From Streptomyces sp. ISL-96 (GTDB taxonomy: Bacteria > Actinomycetota > Actinomycetes > Streptomycetales > Streptomycetaceae), in the NCBI RefSeq assembly GCF_018614035.1, contig NZ_JAGGPA010000005.1:124001-188000 (forward strand): a stretch of 64,000 nt of DNA, given 5' to 3'. The position numbers were made by a program, and so were the translations under genes. The first letter of the stretch is position 1. Each line of letters opens with the position of its first letter. Under the pieces are notes generated by a model that saw only the letters and a program-made list of their open reading frames with translations, was not told where the DNA came from and did no database searches. Shown one piece after another: positions 33,914 through 43,405 of this stretch.

Positions 33914-35053
33914 CTACGCGCGAGGAACGTGCTGGGTTACGCAGTGGACCCCGCCGCCGCCGTAGGCCAGCGTGCGCGCCGGGGCGGCGACTACTTCATG
34001 GCCGGGGAAGAGCGTACGGAACTGGGCGAGGGCGAGCGTGTCCGCTGGTTCGTTCGCTACGGGGACGACCACGCTGCCGCTCGTCTCGTAGTAGTTGGTG
34101 TAGCTGAACGTCTCCACGAGCAGCCCGTTGTGCCGGAAGTGGGGCTGGTGGCGCATCTCCACCACCTCGAACCGGCGGCCCCGAGCGTCGGTGGTGCCCT
34201 GGAGGACAGCCAGGTTGGCCGCCATCCGGGCGTGGTTGGGGCTGGTGGTGTCGGGCTGGGTGTGGACCAGGAGCTTGGCCGGGCCCAGGTAGGCGGCGAC
34301 CAGATCGACGTGTCCGTTGGTGACGTCGTCGTTGTTGAGGCCGTACGGGAGCCAGATGAGTTTCGTGGCGCCGTACGCGGCCAGCAGAGCCGCCTCGATC
34401 TGGGCGCGGGTCATGGTGGGGTTGCGGTTGGGGTTGAGCAGGCACTCCTCCGTGGTGATGAGGGTGCCCTGGCCGTCGGTGATGACCGCGCCGCCCTCAA
34501 GGATCATGGAGACGTCCTTGCGCGGGACACCGAGGTACTCACACACGCCGACCGGCAGGAAGTCGTCCTTGTCGTACGGGTACTTGTTGCCCCAGCCGTT
34601 GAAGCCGAAGTCGAGCCCGGTCTTGTGGGTCTTCGACGCGTTCAGGGTGAAGACAGGTCCGGTGTCGCGGGTCCAGCAGTCGTTCACCGGGTACTCGATG
34701 ACGGTGACCGTGCTGCCGCACTGGCGGCGCGCTTCCGCGGCCTGACCGGGCTCCGCGACCATGGTGACCGGTTCGAACCGGGCGATGCTCCTGGCGATAC
34801 CGGCGATCTCGGCCTGGACGTCGGGGAGCAGTCCGCCCCAGCCGATCGTCCGGTCCCAGGGCCAGGCCATGACACAGCCGGAGTGCGGCTCCCATTCGGC
34901 CGGTGCGGTGTACTGCTCCTCGGTCTGCGCGGCAGTCGGAGCGGCGGCGAAGGCGCGGCCGCCGAAGGCGGTGGCCGCCACGGTGGTCAGCGCGGCTGCG
35001 CCGAATCCTCTCCTGGACATCCGGGGCTCGTTGACGTTGACGTTCACGTTCAT
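33914..35053 (-). CDS. Tat-exported agmatine deiminase (peptidyl-arginine deiminase family)
   Basis: 379 aa. Hydrolyses agmatine to N-carbamoylputrescine and ammonia. A twin-arginine signal (MSRRGFGAAALTTVAATAFG, about residues 12-35) predicts export. Catalytic features are WPWDRTIGW, VNDCWTRDTGP, EGGAVITDGQGTLITTEE, NGHVDLVAAYLG and the C-terminal nucleophile region GGGGVHCVTQHVP. The N-terminus has an unusual NVNVNVN repeat before the Tat motif. It lies 36 bp after an amino-acid permease gene on the same strand, so products could be taken up together. Secretion of this enzyme is unusual; most agmatine deiminases are cytoplasmic. Confidence 0.9.
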   Translation of the reverse strand: MNVNVNVNEPRMSRRGFGAAALTTVAATAFGGRAFAAAPTAAQTEEQYTAPAEWEPHSGCVMAWPWDRTIGWGGLLPDVQAEIAGIARSIARFEPVTMVAEPGQAAEARRQCGSTVTVIEYPVNDCWTRDTGPVFTLNASKTHKTGLDFGFNGWGNKYPYDKDDFLPVGVCEYLGVPRKDVSMILEGGAVITDGQGTLITTEECLLNPNRNPTMTRAQIEAALLAAYGATKLIWLPYGLNNDDVTNGHVDLVAAYLGPAKLLVHTQPDTTSPNHARMAANLAVLQGTTDARGRRFEVVEMRHQPHFRHNGLLVETFSYTNYYETSGSVVVPVANEPADTLALAQFRTLFPGHEVVAAPARTLAYGGGGVHCVTQHVPRA

Positions 35054-35089
35054 AACAACACTCCTTGTTGGCTGAGGGAGACAGGGAGA

Positions 35090-36628
35090 TCAGGAAGGTT
35101 CGGGCGCGAGTTCGGCACGCTGCTCCGCGCTCGCATCCGCCGCCGTCCGGTCGGCGGCGCGGAGCTTGTCCTGCGGTCGCTTGGTGAGCAGATAGAGGAG
35201 ACCGGCGGTGATCACGACGCCGGTGCCCAGCAGTCCGGCCCACACCTGGTACCAGGGGGCGCCGGGCGGGGCGAGGATGGCGCGGGGCCAGCAGACGTTC
35301 GCGACCTCGAAGGCCGTCCACAGCACCGCCAGCACGTTGAGGAACGTGCCCTTGCGTCCCTGGCGGATGTGACCGGAGGGCACCCAGGTGCCGCGCAGGC
35401 GGGCGACGAGCGCGGCCAGCGAGACGAGGAAGAACGGCAGGAAGGTGGCCGCCGTACCGAAGGCGATCAGGCTGCCGATCGCGGTGGCGTTCAGGCCGAG
35501 CAGCAGGCCGGAGCAGCTGACCACGGTGGAGGCGATCAGCCCGCCGATCGGCGCCTGGCGCCGGTTGACCTTCCGTACGTACCGGGAGAGCGGGAAGACG
35601 CCGTCGCGCGCCAGCGAGTACACTCCGCGGGCGGCGCCGCCCTGGGACGCCATGGCGCAGGCGAGGAAGCCGATCAGGACGACGAGCACGAACGGCTTGT
35701 CGGACCAGGAGCCGAACGACGAGATCACGGCGGTCGTTACGGGGTCCAGGTCCTCCCCCGCCACCACGGCCGCCGGGTCGGGGTGGGCCAGGGCGACCGC
35801 CATGGCGTTGAGGATCACGACGGCGCCGACGCTGAGCAGCGCCCACCACATGGCTCGCGGCACCTGCCGGCCGGCGTCCTTGGTCTCCTCGGCCGTCGAG
35901 ACGCAGGCGTCGAAGCCGATGAAGCCCCAGCCGGCGACGGCGAGTACGGCGAGGAACGCCATTGCCGTGGAGCCGCCGGACAGCTGCTCGGCCCCGAGCG
36001 TCTCGGTGAACATCGCGAAACCGTGCTCGCGGAAGAACAGCAGCAGGGCGAAGCCGACCAGTACCGACGCCACCGCCTCGGCGGCGATGCCCAGCGACAC
36101 GAACCAGCTGAGGATCCTGATGCCGAAGGCGTTGACCAGCATGCAGCCGAAGAGGATGCCGGCGGCCACCGTGACCATCGTCCCCGGCGTGGGCGTGACG
36201 CCGACGAGGGCGAAGGCCCAGGGCGCGGCCAGGTAGGCCACCGTGGTGTTGCCGAACATCACCGCGAACTGCCACACCCAGCCGCTCATCCACCCGAAGG
36301 TCGGACCGAGAAGCCGTCGTCCCCATTGGTACGGGCCGCCGGTCAGCGGCCACTGGGACGCCAGCTCCGAGTAGACGTTGACGACCAGGCACTGGCCGAG
36401 CAGGACGACCGGCAGCGCCCACACCCAGGCGGGTCCGCCGATCATCGTGCCGACCATGGACACCGCGTACAGCGCGACCACCGGCGAGACCACGGCGAAG
36501 CCCATGGAGATGTTCCCGAGGATGCCGAGGCTGCGTCGCAGCTCCTGCTTGTATCCCAGGTCGCTGAGGCGGGCGGAGTCTGTGTCGTGGTCGGTTTGGG
36601 CGGCTTGGACGGCTTGGGGTTCTGGCAC
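35090..36628 (-). CDS. APC-family amino acid/polyamine permease
   Basis: 512 aa with about 12 membrane segments, beginning LGYKQELRRSLGILGNISMG, the GABA-permease-like amino-acid/choline transporter start. The VYSELASQWPLTGGPYQWGR motif and FGWMSGWVWQF region support the ACT subfamily. The GTG at 36626-36628 has GAGG six bases upstream; longer in-frame starts run across the operator. It forms an operon with the Tat-exported agmatine deiminase and is divergent from a TetR gene, so the transported compound may be agmatine, a polyamine or an amino acid. This is inference from context. Confidence 0.87.
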   Translation of the reverse strand: MPEPQAVQAAQTDHDTDSARLSDLGYKQELRRSLGILGNISMGFAVVSPVVALYAVSMVGTMIGGPAWVWALPVVLLGQCLVVNVYSELASQWPLTGGPYQWGRRLLGPTFGWMSGWVWQFAVMFGNTTVAYLAAPWAFALVGVTPTPGTMVTVAAGILFGCMLVNAFGIRILSWFVSLGIAAEAVASVLVGFALLLFFREHGFAMFTETLGAEQLSGGSTAMAFLAVLAVAGWGFIGFDACVSTAEETKDAGRQVPRAMWWALLSVGAVVILNAMAVALAHPDPAAVVAGEDLDPVTTAVISSFGSWSDKPFVLVVLIGFLACAMASQGGAARGVYSLARDGVFPLSRYVRKVNRRQAPIGGLIASTVVSCSGLLLGLNATAIGSLIAFGTAATFLPFFLVSLAALVARLRGTWVPSGHIRQGRKGTFLNVLAVLWTAFEVANVCWPRAILAPPGAPWYQVWAGLLGTGVVITAGLLYLLTKRPQDKLRAADRTAADASAEQRAELAPEPS

Positions 36629-36690
36629 GGTGCACCTCGGAGGGCAGAGGGTGGCGACGGAAGCGGTCGGCCGGCATCGCACTGCCGACC

Positions 36691-36713
36691 TAAATCTAAC
36701 CTTGTTAGGTTTA
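36691..36713. promoter_or_regulatory. Palindromic operator between permease and TetR genes
   Basis: TAAATCTAAC (36691-36700) and GTTAGGTTTA (36704-36713) form a near-perfect inverted repeat with a 3-bp centre (one mismatch). It lies 62 bp upstream of the permease start and 90 bp upstream of the divergent TetR start, the classic position for autoregulation by a TetR protein. Confidence 0.75.
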
Positions 36714-36803
36714 CGGGCTCCGGGGACCGTAACGCGCCCCCGGCCGCTTGTGAAGCCCCTGCCGCCGAGTAACCTGACCGGCGAAAGAGGGGGAGCCGCG
36801 ACC

Positions 36804-37439
36804 ATGGCCCGACCGAGTCAGCCGCTGCTGAGCCGCGCGATCATCGCGCGTGCCGCGCTGGAACTGATCGAGGATGAAGGCCCTCAGGCCCTCAAGATGC
36901 GGTCGCTCGCCGAGCGGCTCGGGGTCCGCGGCGCCTCGCTCTACCACCACGTCGCCTCCAAGGACGACCTGCTGGACGCGGCCTCGGAGCTCATCAACGA
37001 GGAGATCGACCTCCGCCCGCTCCAGGACCCGCAGTGGCGCAAGGGCCTCACCGAGTACGCCCGCGGATACCGCCGGGTATACCTGCGCTACCCGAACGTC
37101 ATCGCCCTGGTCGCCCGCCGCCGCGTCGAGGCCGACAAGGCCCTGCGGGGTTACGACGCGCTGCTGGCCACCCTCATTCGTGCGGGCTGCACCCCGGCGC
37201 GGGCCGCCGAGGCCGCCGCCGCCTTCGACTACCTCGTCCTTGGCTCCGCCCTCGAAACCTTCGCCGCCGGCTTCACCCGCGCCCCGGCGGGCTACCACCC
37301 CGACTACCCCGCCCTGGCCGACTCCCTGGAGTCGTCGGACGCCCGGCCCGGCGGCCTCGCCGCCCTCGACGACCGCGGCTTCGAACTCGGCCTGCGCCTC
37401 ATCCTCGACGGCCTCGCCGCCCAGCTCACGGCGTCGTAA
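36804..37439 (+). CDS. TetR/AcrR-family transcriptional regulator
   Basis: 211 aa. N-terminal helix-turn-helix domain with SRAIIARAALELIEDEGPQA then LKMRSLAERLGVRGASLYHH (residues about 10-55), where recognition helix VRGASLYHHVASKDDLL is typical; the C-terminal ligand domain resembles TetR_C (YARGYRRVYLRYPNVIALVA). The ATG at 36804 has GGGGGAG upstream. It is divergent from the permease-deiminase operon and shares the palindrome at 36691-36713. Likely effector: a substrate of the permease or agmatine/polyamine; inferred. Confidence 0.88.
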   Translation: MARPSQPLLSRAIIARAALELIEDEGPQALKMRSLAERLGVRGASLYHHVASKDDLLDAASELINEEIDLRPLQDPQWRKGLTEYARGYRRVYLRYPNVIALVARRRVEADKALRGYDALLATLIRAGCTPARAAEAAAAFDYLVLGSALETFAAGFTRAPAGYHPDYPALADSLESSDARPGGLAALDDRGFELGLRLILDGLAAQLTAS

Positions 37440-37615
37440 CAGCGCGGTCGGCGGAGTGTCCGCAAAACAGGACGCGGAGATTCCGTTACATGTCTTGTGC
37501 ATGCCATAGCCCGTGATTACGGTCCCGGTTACTTGTCCGATCGGACATCGACCGGCCCCTCCGCCGTCCACGAGACGCGGGGTTCCCGGGCAGGGCTCAC
37601 TTGGCAGGAGTTCAT

Positions 37616-39736
37616 GTGACCGCTTCGTTCCGACCTCGCCGCCGACGCACCACGCTCGCCGCCGCAGCCGTCAGCGCCGCCGCGTTCGGCCTGCTTCCCG
37701 CCGTGATCGCCCCGCCCGCCGGGGCTGCCGATGCCGCCGGTGCCGCCGACGGCTTCCGGGTCCAGCTGGTGACCGTCGATACGCCGAACCGCGCCGCGAA
37801 AACCCGCCTGGTCAGCCTCGGCCTCGACCTGACCGAGCACGCGGGCCACGACTACGTCGAGGTGGTCCTGCACCGCGCCGCCGACGCCGACGCCCTGCGG
37901 GCCGCCGGCCTCACCTGGAACGTACGCATACCGGACCTGGCCGAGCGCGAGTCCCACAACAACGCTGCCAACCGCGCCTACGCCGCCGCCACCCAGGAGT
38001 CACCGCTGCCGTCCGGGCGCGACACGTACCGCAAACTCGCCGACTACAACGACGACCTCGGCCGGCTGGCCGCGATCCGGCCCGACATCGTGAAGAAGTT
38101 CGCCCTCAACCACAAGAGCCTTGAGGGCAAGACCATTTACGGCGTGGAAATCGGGCACAACGTGCGGGACGCGGAGGACGGCCGGCCCGTCTTCCTCATG
38201 ATGGGTGTGCATCACGCACGCGAATGGCCGTCCGGTGAGCACGCCATCGAGTTCGCCTACGACCTGGTCAAGAACTACGGCACCGACACCCGCATCACCG
38301 ACCTGCTGAAGAAGTCCCGCGTGGTGGTCGTGCCCGTGGTCAACGCCGACGGGTTCGAGAAGTCGGTCAACGACGGGCACTTGATCGATCTGCGGTCCGT
38401 CGACGACGGCGGTACGGGGTCGATCCTGGCCACACCCGGCAACGCGTACAAGCGCAAGAACTGCCGCATCGTCGACGGTCAGGCACCGGTGGCGGGCGAA
38501 TGCGCGCTGGTGTCCAGTCCGGGCGGCTTCGGGGCGGGCGTAGACCCCAACCGTAACTACGGCGGATTCTGGGGCGGCCCGGGCGCGGCCGCCGAGCCGG
38601 TCCAGGCGACCTACCGGGGCGCCGGGCCGTTCTCGGAGCCGGAGACGCAGAACATCCGCGAGCTGGTGAGTGGGCGGCAGGTGACCGCTCTGATCACCAA
38701 CCACACCTTCTCCAACCTTGTACTGCGTCCGAACGGCGTCGCGCCCGACACCACCGGCCCCGACGGGCAGCCCATCGGCGACCCGCCCGACGAGGCGGCC
38801 CTGAAGGACCTCGGCGACCGGATGGCGGCGCAGAACGGCTATACCAGTCAGCACAGTTGGCAGCTGTACGACACCACCGGCTCGACCGAGGACTGGTCCT
38901 ACAACGCGACGGGCGGCTTCGGCTACACCTTCGAGATCGGGCCCGACGAATTCCACCCGCCGTTCCCGAAAGTGATCGACGAGTACCTCGGCGCCGGTGA
39001 GTTCGCGGGGAAGGGCAACCGGGAGGCCTACCTCATCGCGCTGGAGCACGCGGTTGACGCGCGTACGCACGCGGTGATCGCCGGCAAGGCGCCGGCCGGT
39101 GCCACGCTGCGGCTGAAGAAGACCTTCGCGACGCAGACCTGGTCAGGGGCGATCAAGGACACGCTCGACACCACGATGGTGGTCGGGCCGGGCGGCAAGT
39201 ACAGCTGGCACGTGAATCCGTCGACCCGCCCGGCGGTCAAGGCCAAGCAGATCAAGGTGATTTCCTCTGAGCCGCTGAAGCGGGCGACGTTCACCGGGAC
39301 GACGTTGCCGGCCATGCCGACGGACAAGGAGTTCACCGTCGACCGGGCGGCCGACGTATTCGAGGTGAAGCTGGACTGGCCGACGCCCGACGACCTCGAC
39401 CTGCGGGTGTTCCGCAAGAACGCCGACGGGACGCTGACCGAGGCCGGCAGCTCGGCCGGCAGTGTCGGGGTGAAGGAGCGGGTGTTCCTGGAGGACCCGG
39501 AGCAGGGGACGTACGTGCTGCGGGTGGAGAACTGGGCGTCGGTCGCGCCGTCTTGGACGATGACCGCCGCGCTGTTCGACGCCACAGAGCGGACCGAGGG
39601 CGGCCTGATCGAGAACTGGACGCTGTCCTGCGAGAAGAACGGCAAAGTCCTCCAGCAGTTGCCGGTCGTCGTTGACCGGAACCAGCAGGTCAAGGCGGAC
39701 CTCGGCCTCTGCGCGCAGAAGTGGGCGACCGGATGA
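37616..39736 (+). CDS. Secreted M14 zinc carboxypeptidase
   Basis: 706 aa. An N-terminal signal peptide (RPRRRRTTLAAAAVSAAAFG then AVIAPPAGAADA) precedes the zinc carboxypeptidase domain. The HxxE zinc motif is in GVHHAREWPSGEH, the third ligand His in ITNHTFSNLVL, substrate-binding DPNRNYGGFWGG, and the catalytic Glu in GYTFEIGPDEFHPP. After the peptidase (about residue 470) comes a beta-rich C-terminal domain similar to pre-peptidase C-terminal domains (DVFEVKLDWPTPDDLDLRVF). The GTG at 37616 has AGGAG five bases upstream. The stop overlaps the start of the following subtilase, so the two secreted proteases are coupled. Confidence 0.92.
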   Translation: MTASFRPRRRRTTLAAAAVSAAAFGLLPAVIAPPAGAADAAGAADGFRVQLVTVDTPNRAAKTRLVSLGLDLTEHAGHDYVEVVLHRAADADALRAAGLTWNVRIPDLAERESHNNAANRAYAAATQESPLPSGRDTYRKLADYNDDLGRLAAIRPDIVKKFALNHKSLEGKTIYGVEIGHNVRDAEDGRPVFLMMGVHHAREWPSGEHAIEFAYDLVKNYGTDTRITDLLKKSRVVVVPVVNADGFEKSVNDGHLIDLRSVDDGGTGSILATPGNAYKRKNCRIVDGQAPVAGECALVSSPGGFGAGVDPNRNYGGFWGGPGAAAEPVQATYRGAGPFSEPETQNIRELVSGRQVTALITNHTFSNLVLRPNGVAPDTTGPDGQPIGDPPDEAALKDLGDRMAAQNGYTSQHSWQLYDTTGSTEDWSYNATGGFGYTFEIGPDEFHPPFPKVIDEYLGAGEFAGKGNREAYLIALEHAVDARTHAVIAGKAPAGATLRLKKTFATQTWSGAIKDTLDTTMVVGPGGKYSWHVNPSTRPAVKAKQIKVISSEPLKRATFTGTTLPAMPTDKEFTVDRAADVFEVKLDWPTPDDLDLRVFRKNADGTLTEAGSSAGSVGVKERVFLEDPEQGTYVLRVENWASVAPSWTMTAALFDATERTEGGLIENWTLSCEKNGKVLQQLPVVVDRNQQVKADLGLCAQKWATG

Positions 39737-42700
39737 CGGCCGCCCGCGTACGGACGGGTCGGATCGCCTCCGTCGTCGCGTCGCTTCTTCTCCTCGTCCC
39801 CCTCTCGGCGAGCCCGAGCTCGGCCTCGGCCACGACAAGCACCGCCGACGTCGCGATCAACACCGTCGGCGGGCAGCAAGTCGTCGACGGCAAGGTGCCG
39901 AAGGCGATCGGCGGCGACGTGACGGTCGCCGGGACGGCGAGACCGGGCGCGCCGAGTGGGCCTGTTGAGCCCGCGCCGCTGGTCGCCGACGCCGGTGACA
40001 GCGCCTTCGTCGCCACGGGCGAGAAGGCGGTGCTGCTCGGCGCGGCGCACGGCGGTACGGCGCCGTACACCTGGGACTGGTCGGCGGCGTACGGCAAGGT
40101 CGTCGGCGCGGATTCGGCGAGTGCGGAGTTCGACACCACGGGCCTCGCTGCCGGGACGTACGATCTCCGTCTGTCGGTCACGGACGCGCGCGGCACCACG
40201 GTCAGCGACGGCGTCAAGGTCGTCGTGGTCGAGGAGACCTCGGACCGGCTGCTCAAGGAGACCAAGACCGACGCCACGCCGGGCGTCTTCCCCGCCGGGC
40301 AAGCCGTGGAGTTCCCCTTCACCGTGCCGGCCGGGGTGAGGTCCTTCGACGTAACCCTGTCGTGGAAGACGACGGCACAGGACTACGACCTGCGCGTCGC
40401 CGACCCGTCCGGCGAGGTCGTGGCGCAGTCGGAGTCGGGTGACCACCCTGAGCGTACGTCGGTGTCCTCGCCGGTCGCGGGGACGTGGAAGGTCGTCGCG
40501 GTCAAGTGGGCCACGGTGACCGACGAGGTGACGGCGGAGGTAGTGGCGCGTACGCGGCCGGCCGATCCGCGTCCTGTGGTGAAGGCGGGCGGGCCGTACG
40601 AGTTCGAGACCGGCGCCGAGCAGCGGCTCACCGGCTCGGTCTCGGGCGGCGCCGATCCCGTGCGGGCGGCCTGGGACCTGGACGGCGACGGGCAGTTCGA
40701 CGACGGCGCCGGGGCCGCCGTCACGCCTTCGCTTCCCGAGGGCCGGCACCTGGTCACGCTGAAGGTGACCGACGCCGAGGGCCTGGAGCGGCGCGAGACG
40801 ACTTCGGCCCTCGTGGGTACGGCGGACCGGCTCGCCGCCGGGCCGCCCGTCACGGTGATCGGCATCGCGGACACCGGGATCAACCCGTACCACCTGGAGT
40901 TCTCCGCGCGGACGTACCCGGACCCCGACGTGCTGGCCTTGACGAAGAACTTCACCCGCCACCCGTCGGAGTACATCCCCGGCTACCCGGCCGCCGCACC
41001 GGCGATCCCCGTCACCCTCGGCAAGGGCTACCTGCCCGAGGAGGACAAGAGCCTGTGGACGCCGGAGCGGACGACGGGCGGCACGCTCCACTGGATCCCC
41101 GGCACGAAGATCATCGGCGCGTACTCGTCGAGCATGGACGGCGCGCACCCGGTCCTCGACGACCACGGGCACGGCACGGGCTCGGCGTCGGTTTCGGCGG
41201 GCAACCGCTACGGCTACTGCCCGTCCTGCCTGCTGGTCATGGTGGAGGGGCTGGACGAGACGGTCGCGGTGAAGTACCCGTGGATCGACATCTCTTCGCA
41301 CTCGTTCGGTTACGTCGGCGGCGCGCCCGTGGGGCCTGTCGTCAGCGGCGAGGAGGCCACGAAGAAGGCCGCCGAGCGCGGGCAGACCGTCCTCTTCGCG
41401 GCGGGCAACGGCGTCGGCAACGCCTTCGACGTGCCGGTCAGCACCTGGCACTCCGACCAGACGGGGCCGGACTGGAACATCACCGTCGGGGCGCTGCGCC
41501 GCAACGACCAGCGGGCGGTCGTCGGCGACGGGATCCCCGTACACCTGTCGTCGTGGGGCATCGGAAGCCTGCCGTCCGCTTGCCATACGGCGGTGTACTG
41601 CCAGGACCAGTTCAGCGGGACGTCGGCGGCGACGCCGTACACGGCGGGTGTCTTCGGTACGACGCTCCAGCGGGTGCGGGAGGCGATCGGCGACGCGCGG
41701 GCCGGCCAGAAGGCTGGTCAAGTCGTCGCCGAGGGAGCGGCGCTGGAAGGCAGCGTCTACCTCCAGGACGGAAAACTGACCCGCGGCGAACTGCGCGAGG
41801 CCGTGCTCAAGAACGCCTTCCCGCTGGGCAAGGACAACCTGCCGTCGCCGTCCTGGCCGGCGGGAGCGCCGTACACGCCCGCGAATGTGCTCTTCGAGGG
41901 GTACGGCGCGGCGACACCCGAGAGCGGGCGCCGGGCGGTGGACGTCCTGCTGGGCCGTGCGCTGCTGCCGGAACGGCCGGTGGAGGACGACTTCTTCGCT
42001 GCCGACCGGGCGATCCGGGACAGCGTCTGGGGCGGCTACGACCGGGACGGCGACGGCACCGAGGACCCCGCGCCGCTGCCGTCGGGTGTGTCGGCGGGGC
42101 TCGATGACGTGGCGACGCTGGACGGCTCGCTGGGAGTCCTGCGTACGGTGCTGAAGGCGCGGAGCGGCGGCGATACGCGACCGGCGGGCGGCCCACTCTC
42201 CGCCGACGCACTCCACTACTACCTGCACCAGCGGCCGGACTGCGCCGGCGAACGCACCATGGACCGCACCGACAGCGCGGGCGACCCGGACGGCTGCCCG
42301 GCCGGGGACACCCTTTCGTCGGCGGCGCCGTACCTCCCCGTGTCGGCGTACCCGGCCACGGACGACCTGAGCGAGCCGCTGGCGAGCGGATCCCGGGTGC
42401 GCGCCGAGCTGTACGTACGGACGCGCGCCCCGGCGGTGGTAACGCCCACCGCGGTCCTCCTCGCCACCGACCGGGAGATCGCCCGCGGGAAGGCCGCGAC
42501 GCAACCGGTGGTCGGGAGTGTGCTCTGCGGCGGCGCGGGAGCTCCGTGCTGGGTGAAGTTCGCGATCGAATTCGCCACCGCGCGGCCGGCGTTCACGGGC
42601 GAGCAGCTGTCCGTACAGCTGCTGATGGACAACACAGCGTTGACGGAGATCGGTTACGAGGACTCTCACGCGTCGAGGGTGTCGGTCGAGCCGGCGCCGT

Positions 42701-43245
42701 TGCCGCCGACGGGGCTGGAGTTCGGCGTCACGGTCGATTCCCCCTCGGACGGTTCGCAGCTCGCGGCGAGTGAGACGGTCGTCGCCGGTGGCGGGTACGC
42801 CTTCCCGGACCTCGGGAGCGATCCGGACGGCGTGGGCGGCCGGCCGGAGACCCGGCGGGTGCAGGTGTCGGTGGACGACGAGTCGTTCGGCTCGTCGCCG
42901 GTGTCGGCGCAGCTCGACGAGGCGACCGGTACCTGGCAGGCGGAGGTCGGGAGGCTGGGCGTCGGAGAGCACGTGCTGTACGTCCGTGCGGTACGGGACG
43001 GCACGCCGTCGGCGGTCGTACGGACGGCGTTCCGCGTGACGCCCGACGCGCGGGTCGAGTGGCAGGTGGTCGACCGTAACGCCCCGGTGGATCCGGCCTC
43101 GTGGCGGCAGGCGACGGGCGTCGACGAGTGGTCGTTCGGCTTCGCGACGTCGGCGTACGGCAGCGGCCACAAGACGGTCGTAGCGCGCCTGGTGGAGCGC
43201 GGCACGGAAACAGCACGGGAGGCGGTGCGGGTGCGGGTGCGGTGA
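39733..43245 (+). CDS. Large secreted S8 subtilase-family serine protease
   Basis: 1170 aa. An N-terminal signal (VRTGRIASVVASLLLLVPLS) leads to Ig/PKD-like modules and a pre-peptidase-C-like domain (FDVTLSWKTTAQDYDLRVAD), which resembles the C-terminal domain of the preceding M14 protein. The subtilase domain follows with the triad Asp in VIGIADTGIN, His in DDHGHGTGSASV and Ser in FSGTSAATPY. A long C-terminal part has further beta domains (SPSDGSQLAASETVVAGGGY). The ATG at 39733 overlaps the preceding TGA (ATGA). The modules before the catalytic domain are unusual; most subtilases carry a short inhibitor prodomain there. Confidence 0.9.
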   Translation: MTAARVRTGRIASVVASLLLLVPLSASPSSASATTSTADVAINTVGGQQVVDGKVPKAIGGDVTVAGTARPGAPSGPVEPAPLVADAGDSAFVATGEKAVLLGAAHGGTAPYTWDWSAAYGKVVGADSASAEFDTTGLAAGTYDLRLSVTDARGTTVSDGVKVVVVEETSDRLLKETKTDATPGVFPAGQAVEFPFTVPAGVRSFDVTLSWKTTAQDYDLRVADPSGEVVAQSESGDHPERTSVSSPVAGTWKVVAVKWATVTDEVTAEVVARTRPADPRPVVKAGGPYEFETGAEQRLTGSVSGGADPVRAAWDLDGDGQFDDGAGAAVTPSLPEGRHLVTLKVTDAEGLERRETTSALVGTADRLAAGPPVTVIGIADTGINPYHLEFSARTYPDPDVLALTKNFTRHPSEYIPGYPAAAPAIPVTLGKGYLPEEDKSLWTPERTTGGTLHWIPGTKIIGAYSSSMDGAHPVLDDHGHGTGSASVSAGNRYGYCPSCLLVMVEGLDETVAVKYPWIDISSHSFGYVGGAPVGPVVSGEEATKKAAERGQTVLFAAGNGVGNAFDVPVSTWHSDQTGPDWNITVGALRRNDQRAVVGDGIPVHLSSWGIGSLPSACHTAVYCQDQFSGTSAATPYTAGVFGTTLQRVREAIGDARAGQKAGQVVAEGAALEGSVYLQDGKLTRGELREAVLKNAFPLGKDNLPSPSWPAGAPYTPANVLFEGYGAATPESGRRAVDVLLGRALLPERPVEDDFFAADRAIRDSVWGGYDRDGDGTEDPAPLPSGVSAGLDDVATLDGSLGVLRTVLKARSGGDTRPAGGPLSADALHYYLHQRPDCAGERTMDRTDSAGDPDGCPAGDTLSSAAPYLPVSAYPATDDLSEPLASGSRVRAELYVRTRAPAVVTPTAVLLATDREIARGKAATQPVVGSVLCGGAGAPCWVKFAIEFATARPAFTGEQLSVQLLMDNTALTEIGYEDSHASRVSVEPAPLPPTGLEFGVTVDSPSDGSQLAASETVVAGGGYAFPDLGSDPDGVGGRPETRRVQVSVDDESFGSSPVSAQLDEATGTWQAEVGRLGVGEHVLYVRAVRDGTPSAVVRTAFRVTPDARVEWQVVDRNAPVDPASWRQATGVDEWSFGFATSAYGSGHKTVVARLVERGTETAREAVRVRVR

Positions 43246-43249
43246 TCGC

Positions 43250-43405
43250 GGGCGGGGAACTGGGGCCCCGCCCCAGACCCCGCTCCTCAAACGCCGGAGG
43301 GGCTGGAGGGTGCCGCATATCCAGCCCGGCCGGCATTTGAGGCCACGCCCGGAGGGCGTCCCGGGGGTCTGGGGGCTTGCCCCCCACGCGGCGGAGCCGC
43401 AAATG
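43250..43405. repeat. Dispersed 3'-end repeat, copy B (double palindrome)
   Basis: Contains CTCCTCAAACGCCGGAGGGG followed by GCTGGAGG and, after a short spacer, an inverted partner (CCAGCCCGGCCGGCATTTGAGG), then GGGGTCTGGGGGCTTGCCCCC. It lies between the convergent ends of the subtilase and the acyltransferase genes and should act as a bidirectional terminator. Related to copies at 5455-5525 and 54358-54426. Confidence 0.65.

Noticed and set aside
33929..36772. 947-codon open frame on the plus strand over the agmatine deiminase and permease genes
   Set aside because: Composition is low-complexity (Gly/Asp/Glu/His) and the opposite strand contains full enzymes with active-site motifs.
39028..43290. 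Very long open frame (about 1400 codons) on the minus strand opposite the protease genes
   Set aside because: It is a mirror of the high-GC third positions of the real plus-strand genes, rich in Arg/Gly/Val/Asp with no recognisable domain, while the plus strand encodes clear M14 and S8 catalytic motifs.
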